Below are positions 1-7,428 of a stretch of 64,000 nt of DNA, piece after piece (position 1 is the stretch's first letter; each line of letters opens with the position of its first letter). Source of the DNA: Halolamina pelagica (GTDB lineage: Archaea > Halobacteriota > Halobacteria > Halobacteriales > Haloferacaceae); contig NZ_FOXI01000010.1 of assembly GCF_900115675.1 (NCBI RefSeq), positions 25,250 to 89,249 on the forward strand, given 5' to 3'. The notes under the pieces were generated by a model. It was not told the origin of the DNA. It saw only the letters and a program-made list of their open reading frames with translations, and made no database searches. The translations under genes and the position numbers were made by a program.

Positions 1-56
1 AGTGGCCCCATACGAACTGAATCGTTGGCGAACCTCTCAACCGAGCATCGAGGGGG

Positions 57-776
57 TCACGATTCGGGGCCGAGGAGTTTCGACTCGGCTTTCCGGAGGT
101 GCTCAAGTATAGTCGCCTTGCTGACGTCGAGTTCGGCAGCGATGTCCGTAGCGGATACGTCCCGGGGCCAGGAGTAGTACCCGCGCTCACGGGCGAACTC
201 GAACACCTCCCGTTGGCGCTCGGAGAGTCGATCGCCCGCTTGCGGCCCAGTCGGTTCCGTCCCGGGCGATTTCATTCCCCGGACAGTGATTTCAGCGTTC
301 ATCTCCTCACGGATCTCATCGAGCCGTGACTGGACGTTCGTTCGAGCCGTCGTGATAATGACCGTCCAATACTCGTAGCCGTTCCTGATCCGGATTTCCT
401 CCTCGGGAATGAACCCGCGCGAAAGAATGGCGTCGTGAATGCTGTTGGACGGCTCGTACCGGACCAGTAACTCCTCGGTGACGTTCCCTGCTGCCTCGGT
501 TCCGAGGCGGGGGTTGAAGTAGTTCGTGACTCGCTCAACCCGATGCGTCAGGTCGGAGGCGTCGATAGCCGAAACGAGATCGGCGATATCGGCACGACGA
601 TCGGCGTAGGCAGTCACCCGTGCGTTGATGAGCCCATCGTACTCGTGAACGCTATGGGCGACCATCCCGGCGTCGGCTTCGGCCGTCGTTTCCAACGTCC
701 AACAGTCCGGGTGCCAGATTTCCAGCGTCAACTGTGTCGGCTCCCGCTCGTGCCCCTCCTTGCTAACGGTACCCAT
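57..776 (-). CDS. HTH_10 (bacterio-opsin activator type) transcription regulator
   Basis: A 239-residue regulator. The C-terminal part, from about residue 183 (LSERQREVFEFA...), is a helix-turn-helix of the bacterio-opsin activator (HTH_10) type, with the usual GYY-P-R-D-S-DIA pattern and a recognition helix near SKATILEHL. The N-terminal part contains WHPDCW (residues 21-26), common in small haloarchaeal regulators of this group, and has no recognisable cofactor motif. The reading frame is open upstream to 956, but that would overlap the 3' end of the neighbouring ligase gene. The ATG at 776 lies about 27 bases from a TATA-like AGTTATAC (800-807, minus strand), which fits a leaderless mRNA. 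The target genes and signal are unknown. Confidence 0.85.
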   Translation of the reverse strand: MGTVSKEGHEREPTQLTLEIWHPDCWTLETTAEADAGMVAHSVHEYDGLINARVTAYADRRADIADLVSAIDASDLTHRVERVTNYFNPRLGTEAAGNVTEELLVRYEPSNSIHDAILSRGFIPEEEIRIRNGYEYWTVIITTARTNVQSRLDEIREEMNAEITVRGMKSPGTEPTGPQAGDRLSERQREVFEFARERGYYSWPRDVSATDIAAELDVSKATILEHLRKAESKLLGPES

Positions 777-799
777 GACTAGACGGCTTTCGGCGAACC

Positions 800-807
800 G
801 TATAACT
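800..807 (-). promoter_or_regulatory. TATA box of the HTH_10 regulator gene
   Basis: Minus-strand AGTTATAC is centred about 27 bases upstream of the ATG at 776. This is the normal spacing for a leaderless haloarchaeal transcript and supports the shorter start of that gene. Confidence 0.45.
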
Positions 808-919
808 CCGATGGTCAAAGCGATAGGCCTCTCGCAAGAGGTTGCCACGGGGGGATAGTCCGCGACCCGGGAACCGGTACGGTGTTCCACCGATAAAGCC
901 CGAGTTCGCGAGCCCTTCC

Positions 920-2527
920 CTACCCTTGCCCGACCATCGAGTCCTCGTCCGCCCACTCCTCCTCGCGGAGCTCGTACTTCTGGACTTTCCCGGTCGCCGT
1001 CGTCGGGAGGCTCTCGACGAACTCGACGCGCCGAATCGCTTTGTACGTGGCGAGGTTCTCGCGAGTGAACGCGACGAGGTCGTCCTCGGTGACGCCCGGG
1101 TTGTCGGTGTCACCGGATTCGGGGACGACGAACGCCTTCGGCGTCTCACCCCACTCGTCGTGTGGCGACGGGATGACGGCGACGTCGCTCACTGCCGGGT
1201 GGTCGAAGAGCGTGTCCTCGAGTTCGATACTGGAGATGTTTTCGCCCCCGGAGATGATGATGTCCTTCTTCCGGTCCTGGATGGAGAGGAAGCCGTTCTC
1301 GTCGACGACCGCGAAATCCCCCATGTGGTAGTAGCCCTCGAGTCGTTCGTTAAACGCTTCCTCCGTGGCGTCGGGCTTGTTCCAGTACCCCTCCATCACC
1401 TGGTTCCCGCTGACGACGATCTCGCCGATCGTCTCGTCGTCCCAGGGGACGTCCTCGCCGTCCTCGTCGACGACGCGGACGTCGGTGCCGAGGAAGCCGA
1501 TCCCCTGCCGTTTCTTCAGCGCGTAGCGGTTCTCGTCGTCGAGTAACCGGCCGGCTTCCGACGTGGTGATGAGGGGGCCGGTCTCGGTGGCGCCGTAGAC
1601 GTGCACGAGGTCCCAGCCGAACTCGTCCTCGACGGTGCGGATCGTGGCTTCGGGTGGGGCGCTGCCGGCGGTTGCGGCGCGAACGTCCGCATCTCCGGTG
1701 GTTTCGACGTCGTTGTTCGCGTCGTAGTCCTGAAGCATGTTCAGGACCGTCGGCGCCGCACAGAGGTAGGAGACGTCCTCGGTCCGGATGGTCTCGAAGA
1801 TGTCGGCGGCGTCGACGCCGCGTGTGCAGACGTGAACCGCGCCGGCGCCGGTGATGGAGAAGATGTGCCCCCAGCCGTTGACGTGGAACATGGGGAGCGT
1901 CCAGAGGTAGGTGTCGGTGTCCCGGATGTTCTGGTGGTAGGAGACGAGATAGGAGTGCAGCGTCTCGTTCCGGTGCGTGCGGCAGACGCCCTTCGGATCG
2001 CCAGTCGTCCCCGACGTGTAGTTGATGGTGATCACGTCGCTCTCGTCCATCGCCGGCCGGTCGTACGACGGCGACGTGTCCGCGAGCCGGGCGTCGACGT
2101 CGTCCCAGTCACCCTCGACGGCGTCCGCGTCGTTCGTGAGGAACGTCTCCACGGGAACCTCCTCGCGGATCGCTTCGACCTTCTCGGCGTACGCGTAGTC
2201 CGCATAGATCGCGGTGACGCCGGCATCGTTCAGGATGTACTCGAAGTCCGCGGGCGTGAGGCGGTAGTTGAGGGGGGTGTGGATGGCGCCGAGCTGTATC
2301 GCGCCGTAGGCTGCTTCGAGGTGGTAGTGGGTGTTCGGGTCGAGGACCGCGACGCGGTCGCCCTTCTCGACGCCGCGCTGCTGGAGGAGTGCGGAGAAGC
2401 GGTCGACCCGGTCGCCGAACTCGTCGTACGTGTAGCGCTCACCCGTGGCGGCGACGACGCCGGTTTCGTCGCCGTAGTACTTGCGTGCGCGGTCGAGGAA
2501 GTCAGTGACGAGGAGTGGTCGCTCCAT
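920..2527 (-). CDS. AMP-forming acyl-CoA ligase (long/medium-chain type)
   Basis: A 535-residue member of the ANL superfamily, which activates a carboxylic acid with ATP to an acyl-adenylate and then to the CoA thioester. The AMP-binding signature YTSGTTGDPKG is at residues 170-180. The GYYHMGD motif and the hinge-region RKKDIIISGGENI follow in the C-terminal half. The catalytic lysine is in TATGKV near residue 510. Length and motif order match complete fatty acyl-CoA or alkanoate-CoA ligases. It stands alone between a regulator and a stress protein, so the substrate cannot be read from context. A second ANL enzyme lies at 45915-47570. Confidence 0.9.
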   Translation of the reverse strand: MERPLLVTDFLDRARKYYGDETGVVAATGERYTYDEFGDRVDRFSALLQQRGVEKGDRVAVLDPNTHYHLEAAYGAIQLGAIHTPLNYRLTPADFEYILNDAGVTAIYADYAYAEKVEAIREEVPVETFLTNDADAVEGDWDDVDARLADTSPSYDRPAMDESDVITINYTSGTTGDPKGVCRTHRNETLHSYLVSYHQNIRDTDTYLWTLPMFHVNGWGHIFSITGAGAVHVCTRGVDAADIFETIRTEDVSYLCAAPTVLNMLQDYDANNDVETTGDADVRAATAGSAPPEATIRTVEDEFGWDLVHVYGATETGPLITTSEAGRLLDDENRYALKKRQGIGFLGTDVRVVDEDGEDVPWDDETIGEIVVSGNQVMEGYWNKPDATEEAFNERLEGYYHMGDFAVVDENGFLSIQDRKKDIIISGGENISSIELEDTLFDHPAVSDVAVIPSPHDEWGETPKAFVVPESGDTDNPGVTEDDLVAFTRENLATYKAIRRVEFVESLPTTATGKVQKYELREEEWADEDSMVGQG

Positions 2528-2691
2528 CTCTAGCGTGGTAAACCGACGTTCGTGTCATAGCCTTTCGGATCGGGACAAATTTCGTACTGGAACCGTCACG
2601 AGCCGCGGAAGTTGTGTCCGGCTGTCCCGATGCCTCGGTGACAGGCTTGGAGACGCCGGGAGCGCTCGGCGTCGAACCCGAATTTCGCGCG

Positions 2692-2701
2692 TATTTATTT
2701 A
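2692..2701 (+). promoter_or_regulatory. TATA box upstream of the Usp-like gene
   Basis: An AT-rich TATTTATTTA block in otherwise GC-rich sequence. A transcript starting about 25 bases downstream would have a short leader of about 15-20 bases before the ATG at 2740. Confidence 0.55.
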
Positions 2702-2739
2702 CCGGATCAGTCCCTTCTGACACATAGGAAGGTCCTATC

Positions 2740-3483
2740 ATGTCTGACAGCCCCAGCATCCTGGTCCCGTTGCGTGTCCTCGAGGGAGAATCCATTCCGG
2801 AGGGTGTTCCGGATCTGCTTACGAACGCACACGTCGTCCTGCTCGGGTACCATGTCGTACCCGACCAAACCGCGACCGATCAGGCGCGGAACCAGTTCGA
2901 AGACCAGGCCATCCGCCGGCTCGACGATTATACGGCGATGCTCGAACACGCGGGGGCAACTGTCGAATCCCAGCTCGTGTTCACCCACGATGGGCAGACC
3001 ACGATCGACCGGATGACGGACGAGCACGACTGCCTCGCGGTACTGATCCCAAACGCGACGAGGCCGCTGAAGAACGTACTAGTACCGGTCCGCGGGATCG
3101 TGGGTATCGACCGGTTCGTCCGCTTGATCTCGGGACTGTTCGGAACGATGGATGTCAACATAACACTGTACCACGTCGCCGAAGAGGACGAAACTGACGC
3201 CGACGTGGAGACGCTGCTCAACGGGGTCGCGAGCCGGCTCTCCGACGAAGGAATCCCCTCGGACCTGATCGATACCGAAATATCGCGTGAGGGCTCCCCC
3301 CGATCGAGGATCGTCGATACTTCCGGCGACTACGACGCCATCGTCATGGGCGAATCCGATCCGTCAGTGACGACCTTCTTGTTCGGGATGACTGCGGACC
3401 AAGTCGGCAAACAGTTCCTCGGTCCGGTGTTCGTAATCCAACACGGGGAAGCGAACGGTGCCGAGGAGGCTGACCACGAGTGA
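2740..3483 (+). CDS. Universal-stress-protein-like, two-domain
   Basis: A 247-residue cytoplasmic protein built from two Usp-like alpha/beta halves. The first begins SILVPLRVLEG and the second begins NVLVPVRGI near residue 108. The second half ends with a Usp-type GES-PSV...GPVFVIQ stretch, but the usual G-x2-G-x9-G(S/T) ATP-binding signature is degenerate. Tandem Usp proteins of this size are frequent in haloarchaea and are usually linked to stress or transport regulation. It has its own promoter and no partner gene. The role is inferred from fold resemblance only. Confidence 0.75.
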   Translation: MSDSPSILVPLRVLEGESIPEGVPDLLTNAHVVLLGYHVVPDQTATDQARNQFEDQAIRRLDDYTAMLEHAGATVESQLVFTHDGQTTIDRMTDEHDCLAVLIPNATRPLKNVLVPVRGIVGIDRFVRLISGLFGTMDVNITLYHVAEEDETDADVETLLNGVASRLSDEGIPSDLIDTEISREGSPRSRIVDTSGDYDAIVMGESDPSVTTFLFGMTADQVGKQFLGPVFVIQHGEANGAEEADHE

Positions 3484-3667
3484 GTTCCCGCGGACCGCTC
3501 ATGAGGGAGGGGACCGAACCCCGGAGAGCTACCTGATTCCCCGGACGGCTGTCCGACTCGCCACCCGTTCTCGGTCAGCCCGCGCCCGGAACGGCTGGGA
3601 CGTAGAACGGTGATCTACGCCCCTGAGGGGGAAGCGTCTTGATCCCGTGGGTCAGTAACCCGTCGTA

Positions 3668-4009
3668 GTGTATCTCGTTACGTTTCGCCTCGATCCGGGG
3701 GAGTACGACGCAGCGTTCCACGAGCTGAATGACGCGGTACAAGCGGCTGCCGAGGAGACGGAGGGGTATCTGGGGAAGCGGACGTGGCACGCCCCCGAGA
3801 ACGAGGAAGTCCTCGTCGTATACTACTGGGAGTCGCTCGACGCGCTCGAGGCGTTCGGCGCCGATCCGGAGCACGAGGAGGCGAAACAGCGGTGGACGGA
3901 GTGGTACGACGCGTATGAAGTCACCGTTACCGAGATCGTCGAGTCATACGGAAGTGGGTTCGGTGCCGACGCAGGCCCACCCGCATCGGACGGCCATGGT
4001 CCCGTTTGA
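3668..4009 (+). CDS. ABM-domain (antibiotic biosynthesis monooxygenase-like) protein
   Basis: A 113-residue protein starting at GTG. The sequence pattern (YLVTFRLDPGEYD..., a helix, then EEVLVVYYWES and an acidic helix) matches the dimeric ferredoxin-like ABM fold also used by heme-degrading and quinol monooxygenases. WHA...VYYWES is typical of small haloarchaeal ABM proteins. The last 25 residues (after YGSGFGADA) are low complexity. No clear TATA box or Shine-Dalgarno sequence is visible. Substrate and cofactor are unknown. Confidence 0.65.
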   Translation: MYLVTFRLDPGEYDAAFHELNDAVQAAAEETEGYLGKRTWHAPENEEVLVVYYWESLDALEAFGADPEHEEAKQRWTEWYDAYEVTVTEIVESYGSGFGADAGPPASDGHGPV

Positions 4010-4065
4010 GCCGCGTACACGGCGAACAGCCGGTCAGCACACGCAGTAGTTTCGGACGTTCGACA

Positions 4066-4278
4066 CTACCCGGCTTCCTCCAGAACACCGAGATACAGTA
4101 TGTAGGCGACGAACACCGCGATATACGCGACCGCGAGGGCCTCGGTGATCGGTGTCCGGTCAAGCACGACGATCATCCCGATGACGAAGGGGCCGGCCAG
4201 GAGGAGCGAATCGAAGACCCGGTCGTCCGCGCCGGCTTCAATCACGTACGAGACAACGGGGAACTCGCGCAGCCTCAT
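4066..4278 (-). CDS. Small membrane protein downstream of trkH remnant
   Basis: A 70-residue protein beginning MRLREFPVVSY. It has two hydrophobic segments, about residues 26-41 (LLLAGPFVIGMIVVL) and 47-65 (ALAVAYIAVFVAYILYLG). Its ATG overlaps the TGA of the trkH remnant (ATGA), so the two were translationally coupled. It may be an accessory subunit of the Trk system or simply a co-transcribed membrane protein. With trkH broken, its expression and function are uncertain. Confidence 0.6.
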   Translation of the reverse strand: MRLREFPVVSYVIEAGADDRVFDSLLLAGPFVIGMIVVLDRTPITEALAVAYIAVFVAYILYLGVLEEAG

Positions 4279-4990
4279 CGGTAGAGTCCTCCTCGCTTGA
4301 AGATCGTTCGGAGCATCACGAGCACCGGAATGATCTCGAGGCGCCCGATCCACATGTGGAAGAGGAACGCGATCTTCCCGACCGTGGGCAGCGAGTCGGG
4401 GCCCGTGATCCGCGACGAAAGCCCCACGTTCCCCTGTGCACTCGCGACCTCGAACAGGACGTTGGCCAGCGAGTACTCCCCAGCCGGGAGTGCGAGCAGC
4501 AACACGAAGGTGCCGACGACCAGGAACGTGGTCCAGAGGACGACGATGATCGCCGTCGTCAGAACGATCACTCCCACGCCGCCGACCCACTCACTGAACG
4601 TCCGCCACCACTGGAGCGTTCGGGGCAGCACCTCCTCGTTGTCGGTCATCGTGAGCCCCGTGCCGGTGAAGCCGCTCACACTCTCGAAGAGGGCGTTCAG
4701 CGGCTCGGTGAACGCCGCGAGCGTCGCCGTCTGCGCCGGCTCGCGAACCCCGGTACTCCGAGTTGGACGCTCCACGCGATCAGGAGGAACGGGAGCGAGC
4801 CGAAGACGCCCACAGAAAACCAGCCGGATGCGGCGACGACCATCCCGTGGAGCCGACTCGGGGATTCTGCACCCCGGAACTGTCGATAGTGTAGCCACCC
4901 GAGCCCCAGCGGGACGAGCGCCGAGGCGAGCAGCGCCGGGACCGCGAAGTACTCCCCCCAGACGATCGGCACGACCAGCGAGATCCGCAC
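4275..4990 (-). pseudogene. trkH: trkH-like potassium transporter remnant (frameshift plus internal deletion)
   Basis: Parts of a TrkH/KtrB-type K+ uptake subunit are clear. They include an N-terminal segment (GEYFAVPALLASA..., 4990 to about 4750), then in another frame a pore region (EPLNALFESVSGFTGTGLTM) followed by WVGGVGVIVLTTAI. The sequence jumps directly to the C-terminal region (FLVVGTF... FEVASAQGNVGLS... FHMWIGRLEIIPVLV). Intact family members have about 480-550 residues, with roughly 250 residues between the last two blocks. That part is missing here, with the junction near 4550. There is also a frame change near 4745-4750, and the extreme N-terminus is not convincing. An open frame from 5057 exists but its first 90 codons are not TrkH-like. 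The gene is non-functional unless the assembly is wrong. Confidence 0.8.
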
Positions 4991-5127
4991 ACCCTTCGAA
5001 GGCCCGTTGCAACATCGTTCGCCCGGGATTTATGGTGGATCGACGGATCCGGGCCACTCAGGCTCGGTACGCGTACTTGGTCACGACGAGCGTGTGGAAT
5101 CGCCACTCGCCGGGAATTGGCTTACAC

Positions 5128-5133
5128 TTTTAG
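5128..5133 (+). promoter_or_regulatory. TATA box of formate-THF ligase gene
   Basis: TTTTAG lies about 30 bases upstream of the ATG at 5161 in a short AT-richer patch. This is consistent with a leaderless or nearly leaderless transcript. Confidence 0.4.
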
Positions 5134-5160
5134 CACTGCTCGCCCACGACTACCGTCTAT

Positions 5161-6846
5161 ATGGATTCAGACACGGAAGCGATCCCCGCGGACATCGACA
5201 TCGCCCGGAACGCCGAGCGGAGAGCGATCGAGTCCGTCGGGGCGGACCTGGGACTCGCCGCCGCCGACCTCGAACGCCGCGGCAACGAGGTCGCGAAACT
5301 GACGTGGGACGCGATCCACCGAGAGATGGACCAGCCGGCGGACGGGAACCTCGTTCTCGTGACGGCGATGACGCCGACAAGACGCGGTGCGGGCAAGACC
5401 GTCACGACGGTCGGCCTCGGCCAGGCGTTCGGCCGACTCGACGAGCGCAGCGTCGTCGCGATCCGTGAGCCCTCTCTCGGTCCCGTCTTCGGGATCAAGG
5501 GCGGCGCCGCGGGCGGCGGGTACAGTCAGGTCCTCCCGATGGAGGAGATCAACCTCCACTTCACGGGCGACATCCACGCCGTGACCTCGGCGCACAACCT
5601 CGTCTCGGCGATGGTCGACGCCCATCGACACCACGGCAACGAACTCGGCATCGACCCCGACCGCGTCGTCTGGCCGCGGGTGCTGGACATGAACGACCGC
5701 GCACTCCGGGAGACGGTCGCCGGGCTCGGCGGCACCGCGAGCGGACCGCCCCGGGAGGACGGGTTCTCCATCACCGCCGCCTCGGAACTGATGGCGGTGC
5801 TCTGTCTCGCGACCGACGTGAGCGACCTCCGCGAGCGAGTGAGCCGGATCATCGTCGCCTACGACACCGACGGCGACCCCGTCACCGTCGCCGACCTTGA
5901 CGTCGCCGGCTCGGTCGCGTCGCTGCTGAAGGACGCCCTGCGGCCGAACCTCGTCCAGACGATCGAGGGGACGCCGGCGTTCGTCCACGGCGGGCCGTTC
6001 GCCAACATCGCGACCGGGACGAACTCCATCCTGGCCGACAAGCTCGGGCTCCGGCTCGGCGACTACGTCGTCACCGAAGCGGGGTTCGGGGCCGACCTCG
6101 GCGCCGAGAAGTTCGTCGACGTGGTCTCCAGGGAGGGCGTCGAGCCCGACGCGACCGTCATCGTGGCGACTGTCGACGCCCTGCAGAAACACGGCGGGAT
6201 CGAGGATGACGAATCGGACCCGATGGCCGCGCTCCGGGCCGGGTTCGCGAACCTCGACCACCACGTCGAGGTCCTCCAGTCGATGGGGCTGCCGGTCGTC
6301 GTCGCCGTCAACCGCTTCCCCGACGACTCCGACGCGGAGATCCGCGAGGTCCTCGACCACTGCGAGGAACAGAACGTCCCCGCGGCCGTCTCGACGGTCC
6401 ACGCCGACGGCGGGGCGGGGGGAACCGACGTGGCCCGGTTGGTGAAAGGGGAAGTCGAGTCGGGCGACGGCGAGCTCCAGCGCGTGTACGACCTCGACGC
6501 GTCGCTCCCGGAGAAGATCCGGGCAGTCGCGACGCGGGTGTACGGCGCCGACGACGTGGAGTTCACGTCGGGGGCGCGTGACGACATCGAACGCATCGAG
6601 GCACAGGGGTTGGACGACATGCCGGTTTGCATCTCGAAAACCCCCAGTTCGCTCTCGGACGATCCCGGGAAGATCGGCGTCCCGGAGGACTGGACGCTCA
6701 CCGTTACGGAACTCTCACCCTCCGCGGGGGCCGGGTTCGTGGTCGTGCTGACGGGCGACGTGCTGACCATGCCGGGGCTCCCGTCTGACCCGGCGGCTGC
6801 CCACATCGACATCGACGAGGACGGGTCGATCCACGGGCTGTTCTAA
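5161..6846 (+). CDS. fhs: Formate-tetrahydrofolate ligase
   Basis: A 561-residue FTHFS that joins formate to tetrahydrofolate with ATP, giving 10-formyl-THF for one-carbon metabolism. The P-loop region is TPTRRGAGKT (residues 71-80). The family pattern is TPT-x2-GEGKTT, so the usual Glu is Ala here and the position after GKT is Val. Other family blocks are intact: REPSLGPVFGIKGGAAGGGYSQV, MEEINLHFTGDIHA, PFANIATGTNS and EAGFGADLGAEKF. Length matches the bacterial enzyme. It lies just upstream of the LUD-type pair in the same direction. Within the window, formate could come from histidine-derived formamide through the protein at 48133-49440. Confidence 0.95.
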   Translation: MDSDTEAIPADIDIARNAERRAIESVGADLGLAAADLERRGNEVAKLTWDAIHREMDQPADGNLVLVTAMTPTRRGAGKTVTTVGLGQAFGRLDERSVVAIREPSLGPVFGIKGGAAGGGYSQVLPMEEINLHFTGDIHAVTSAHNLVSAMVDAHRHHGNELGIDPDRVVWPRVLDMNDRALRETVAGLGGTASGPPREDGFSITAASELMAVLCLATDVSDLRERVSRIIVAYDTDGDPVTVADLDVAGSVASLLKDALRPNLVQTIEGTPAFVHGGPFANIATGTNSILADKLGLRLGDYVVTEAGFGADLGAEKFVDVVSREGVEPDATVIVATVDALQKHGGIEDDESDPMAALRAGFANLDHHVEVLQSMGLPVVVAVNRFPDDSDAEIREVLDHCEEQNVPAAVSTVHADGGAGGTDVARLVKGEVESGDGELQRVYDLDASLPEKIRAVATRVYGADDVEFTSGARDDIERIEAQGLDDMPVCISKTPSSLSDDPGKIGVPEDWTLTVTELSPSAGAGFVVVLTGDVLTMPGLPSDPAAAHIDIDEDGSIHGLF

Positions 6847-6921
6847 GGGTCGAACCGTCCTCCCGGCCTGCGAGTGCGGGGAGGAAAACACCCAAGAGGC
6901 TGTTCCCGGAAGTTGGGGCAA

Positions 6922-7428
6922 ATGTCTGCCGAGCCGATCGCGACCTTCGCGTCGTCGCTCGAGGATCTCGGCGTCGACCTCGTACGGACCGCGGCCGACG
7001 AGTTCGCGTCGACGGTCGCGCCGCTCCTCGACGCGCCGGCCGTCGGCACGCCACTCCCCTTCGAGAGCGCCACACTGCCGGACAGCGTCGAGACCGATCC
7101 GACGGTCGCGGAACTCGAGGCGGCGGCGACCGGCGTCACCGCCGCCGGCTACGGCATCGCCGACTACGGCTCCGTGGTCGTGCAGGGCGGGGCCGACGGC
7201 GCGGAGCCGGTGAGCCTCTACGCCGACGAGCACGTCGCCGTCGTCGCCGCGAGCGACGTGCTCCCGGACATGGACGCGGCGTTCGACCGACTCGCGGAGG
7301 ACGTTCGAAGCGGCACCAGACAGTCGATCGTCGCCACGGGGCCGAGCGCCACCGCGGACATGGGGTCGCTCGTGGAGGGCGCACACGGGCCGATGGACGT
7401 GACCGTCGTGCTCCTGGAGGACAGGTAG
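6922..7428 (+). CDS. LutC-like LUD-domain protein
   Basis: A 168-residue single LUD-domain protein, related to LutC of lactate utilisation. The start is taken at MSAEPIATF; the frame opens 16 codons earlier at a poorer start. The LUD features include TAAGYGIADYGSVVV and the closing GPSATADMGSLVEGAHGP, the same region that carries TGPSRTADIE in LutC proteins. It ends at 7428, exactly one base before the start of the LutB-like gene, so the two are translated as a pair. A GC-rich hairpin (CCTCCC...GGGAGG, about 6861-6886) separates it from fhs. Confidence 0.85.
   Translation: MSAEPIATFASSLEDLGVDLVRTAADEFASTVAPLLDAPAVGTPLPFESATLPDSVETDPTVAELEAAATGVTAAGYGIADYGSVVVQGGADGAEPVSLYADEHVAVVAASDVLPDMDAAFDRLAEDVRSGTRQSIVATGPSATADMGSLVEGAHGPMDVTVVLLEDR

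Noticed and set aside
1..56. Partial gene at the left edge
   Set aside because: The 56 bases before the first stop codon show no frame with recognisable sequence.
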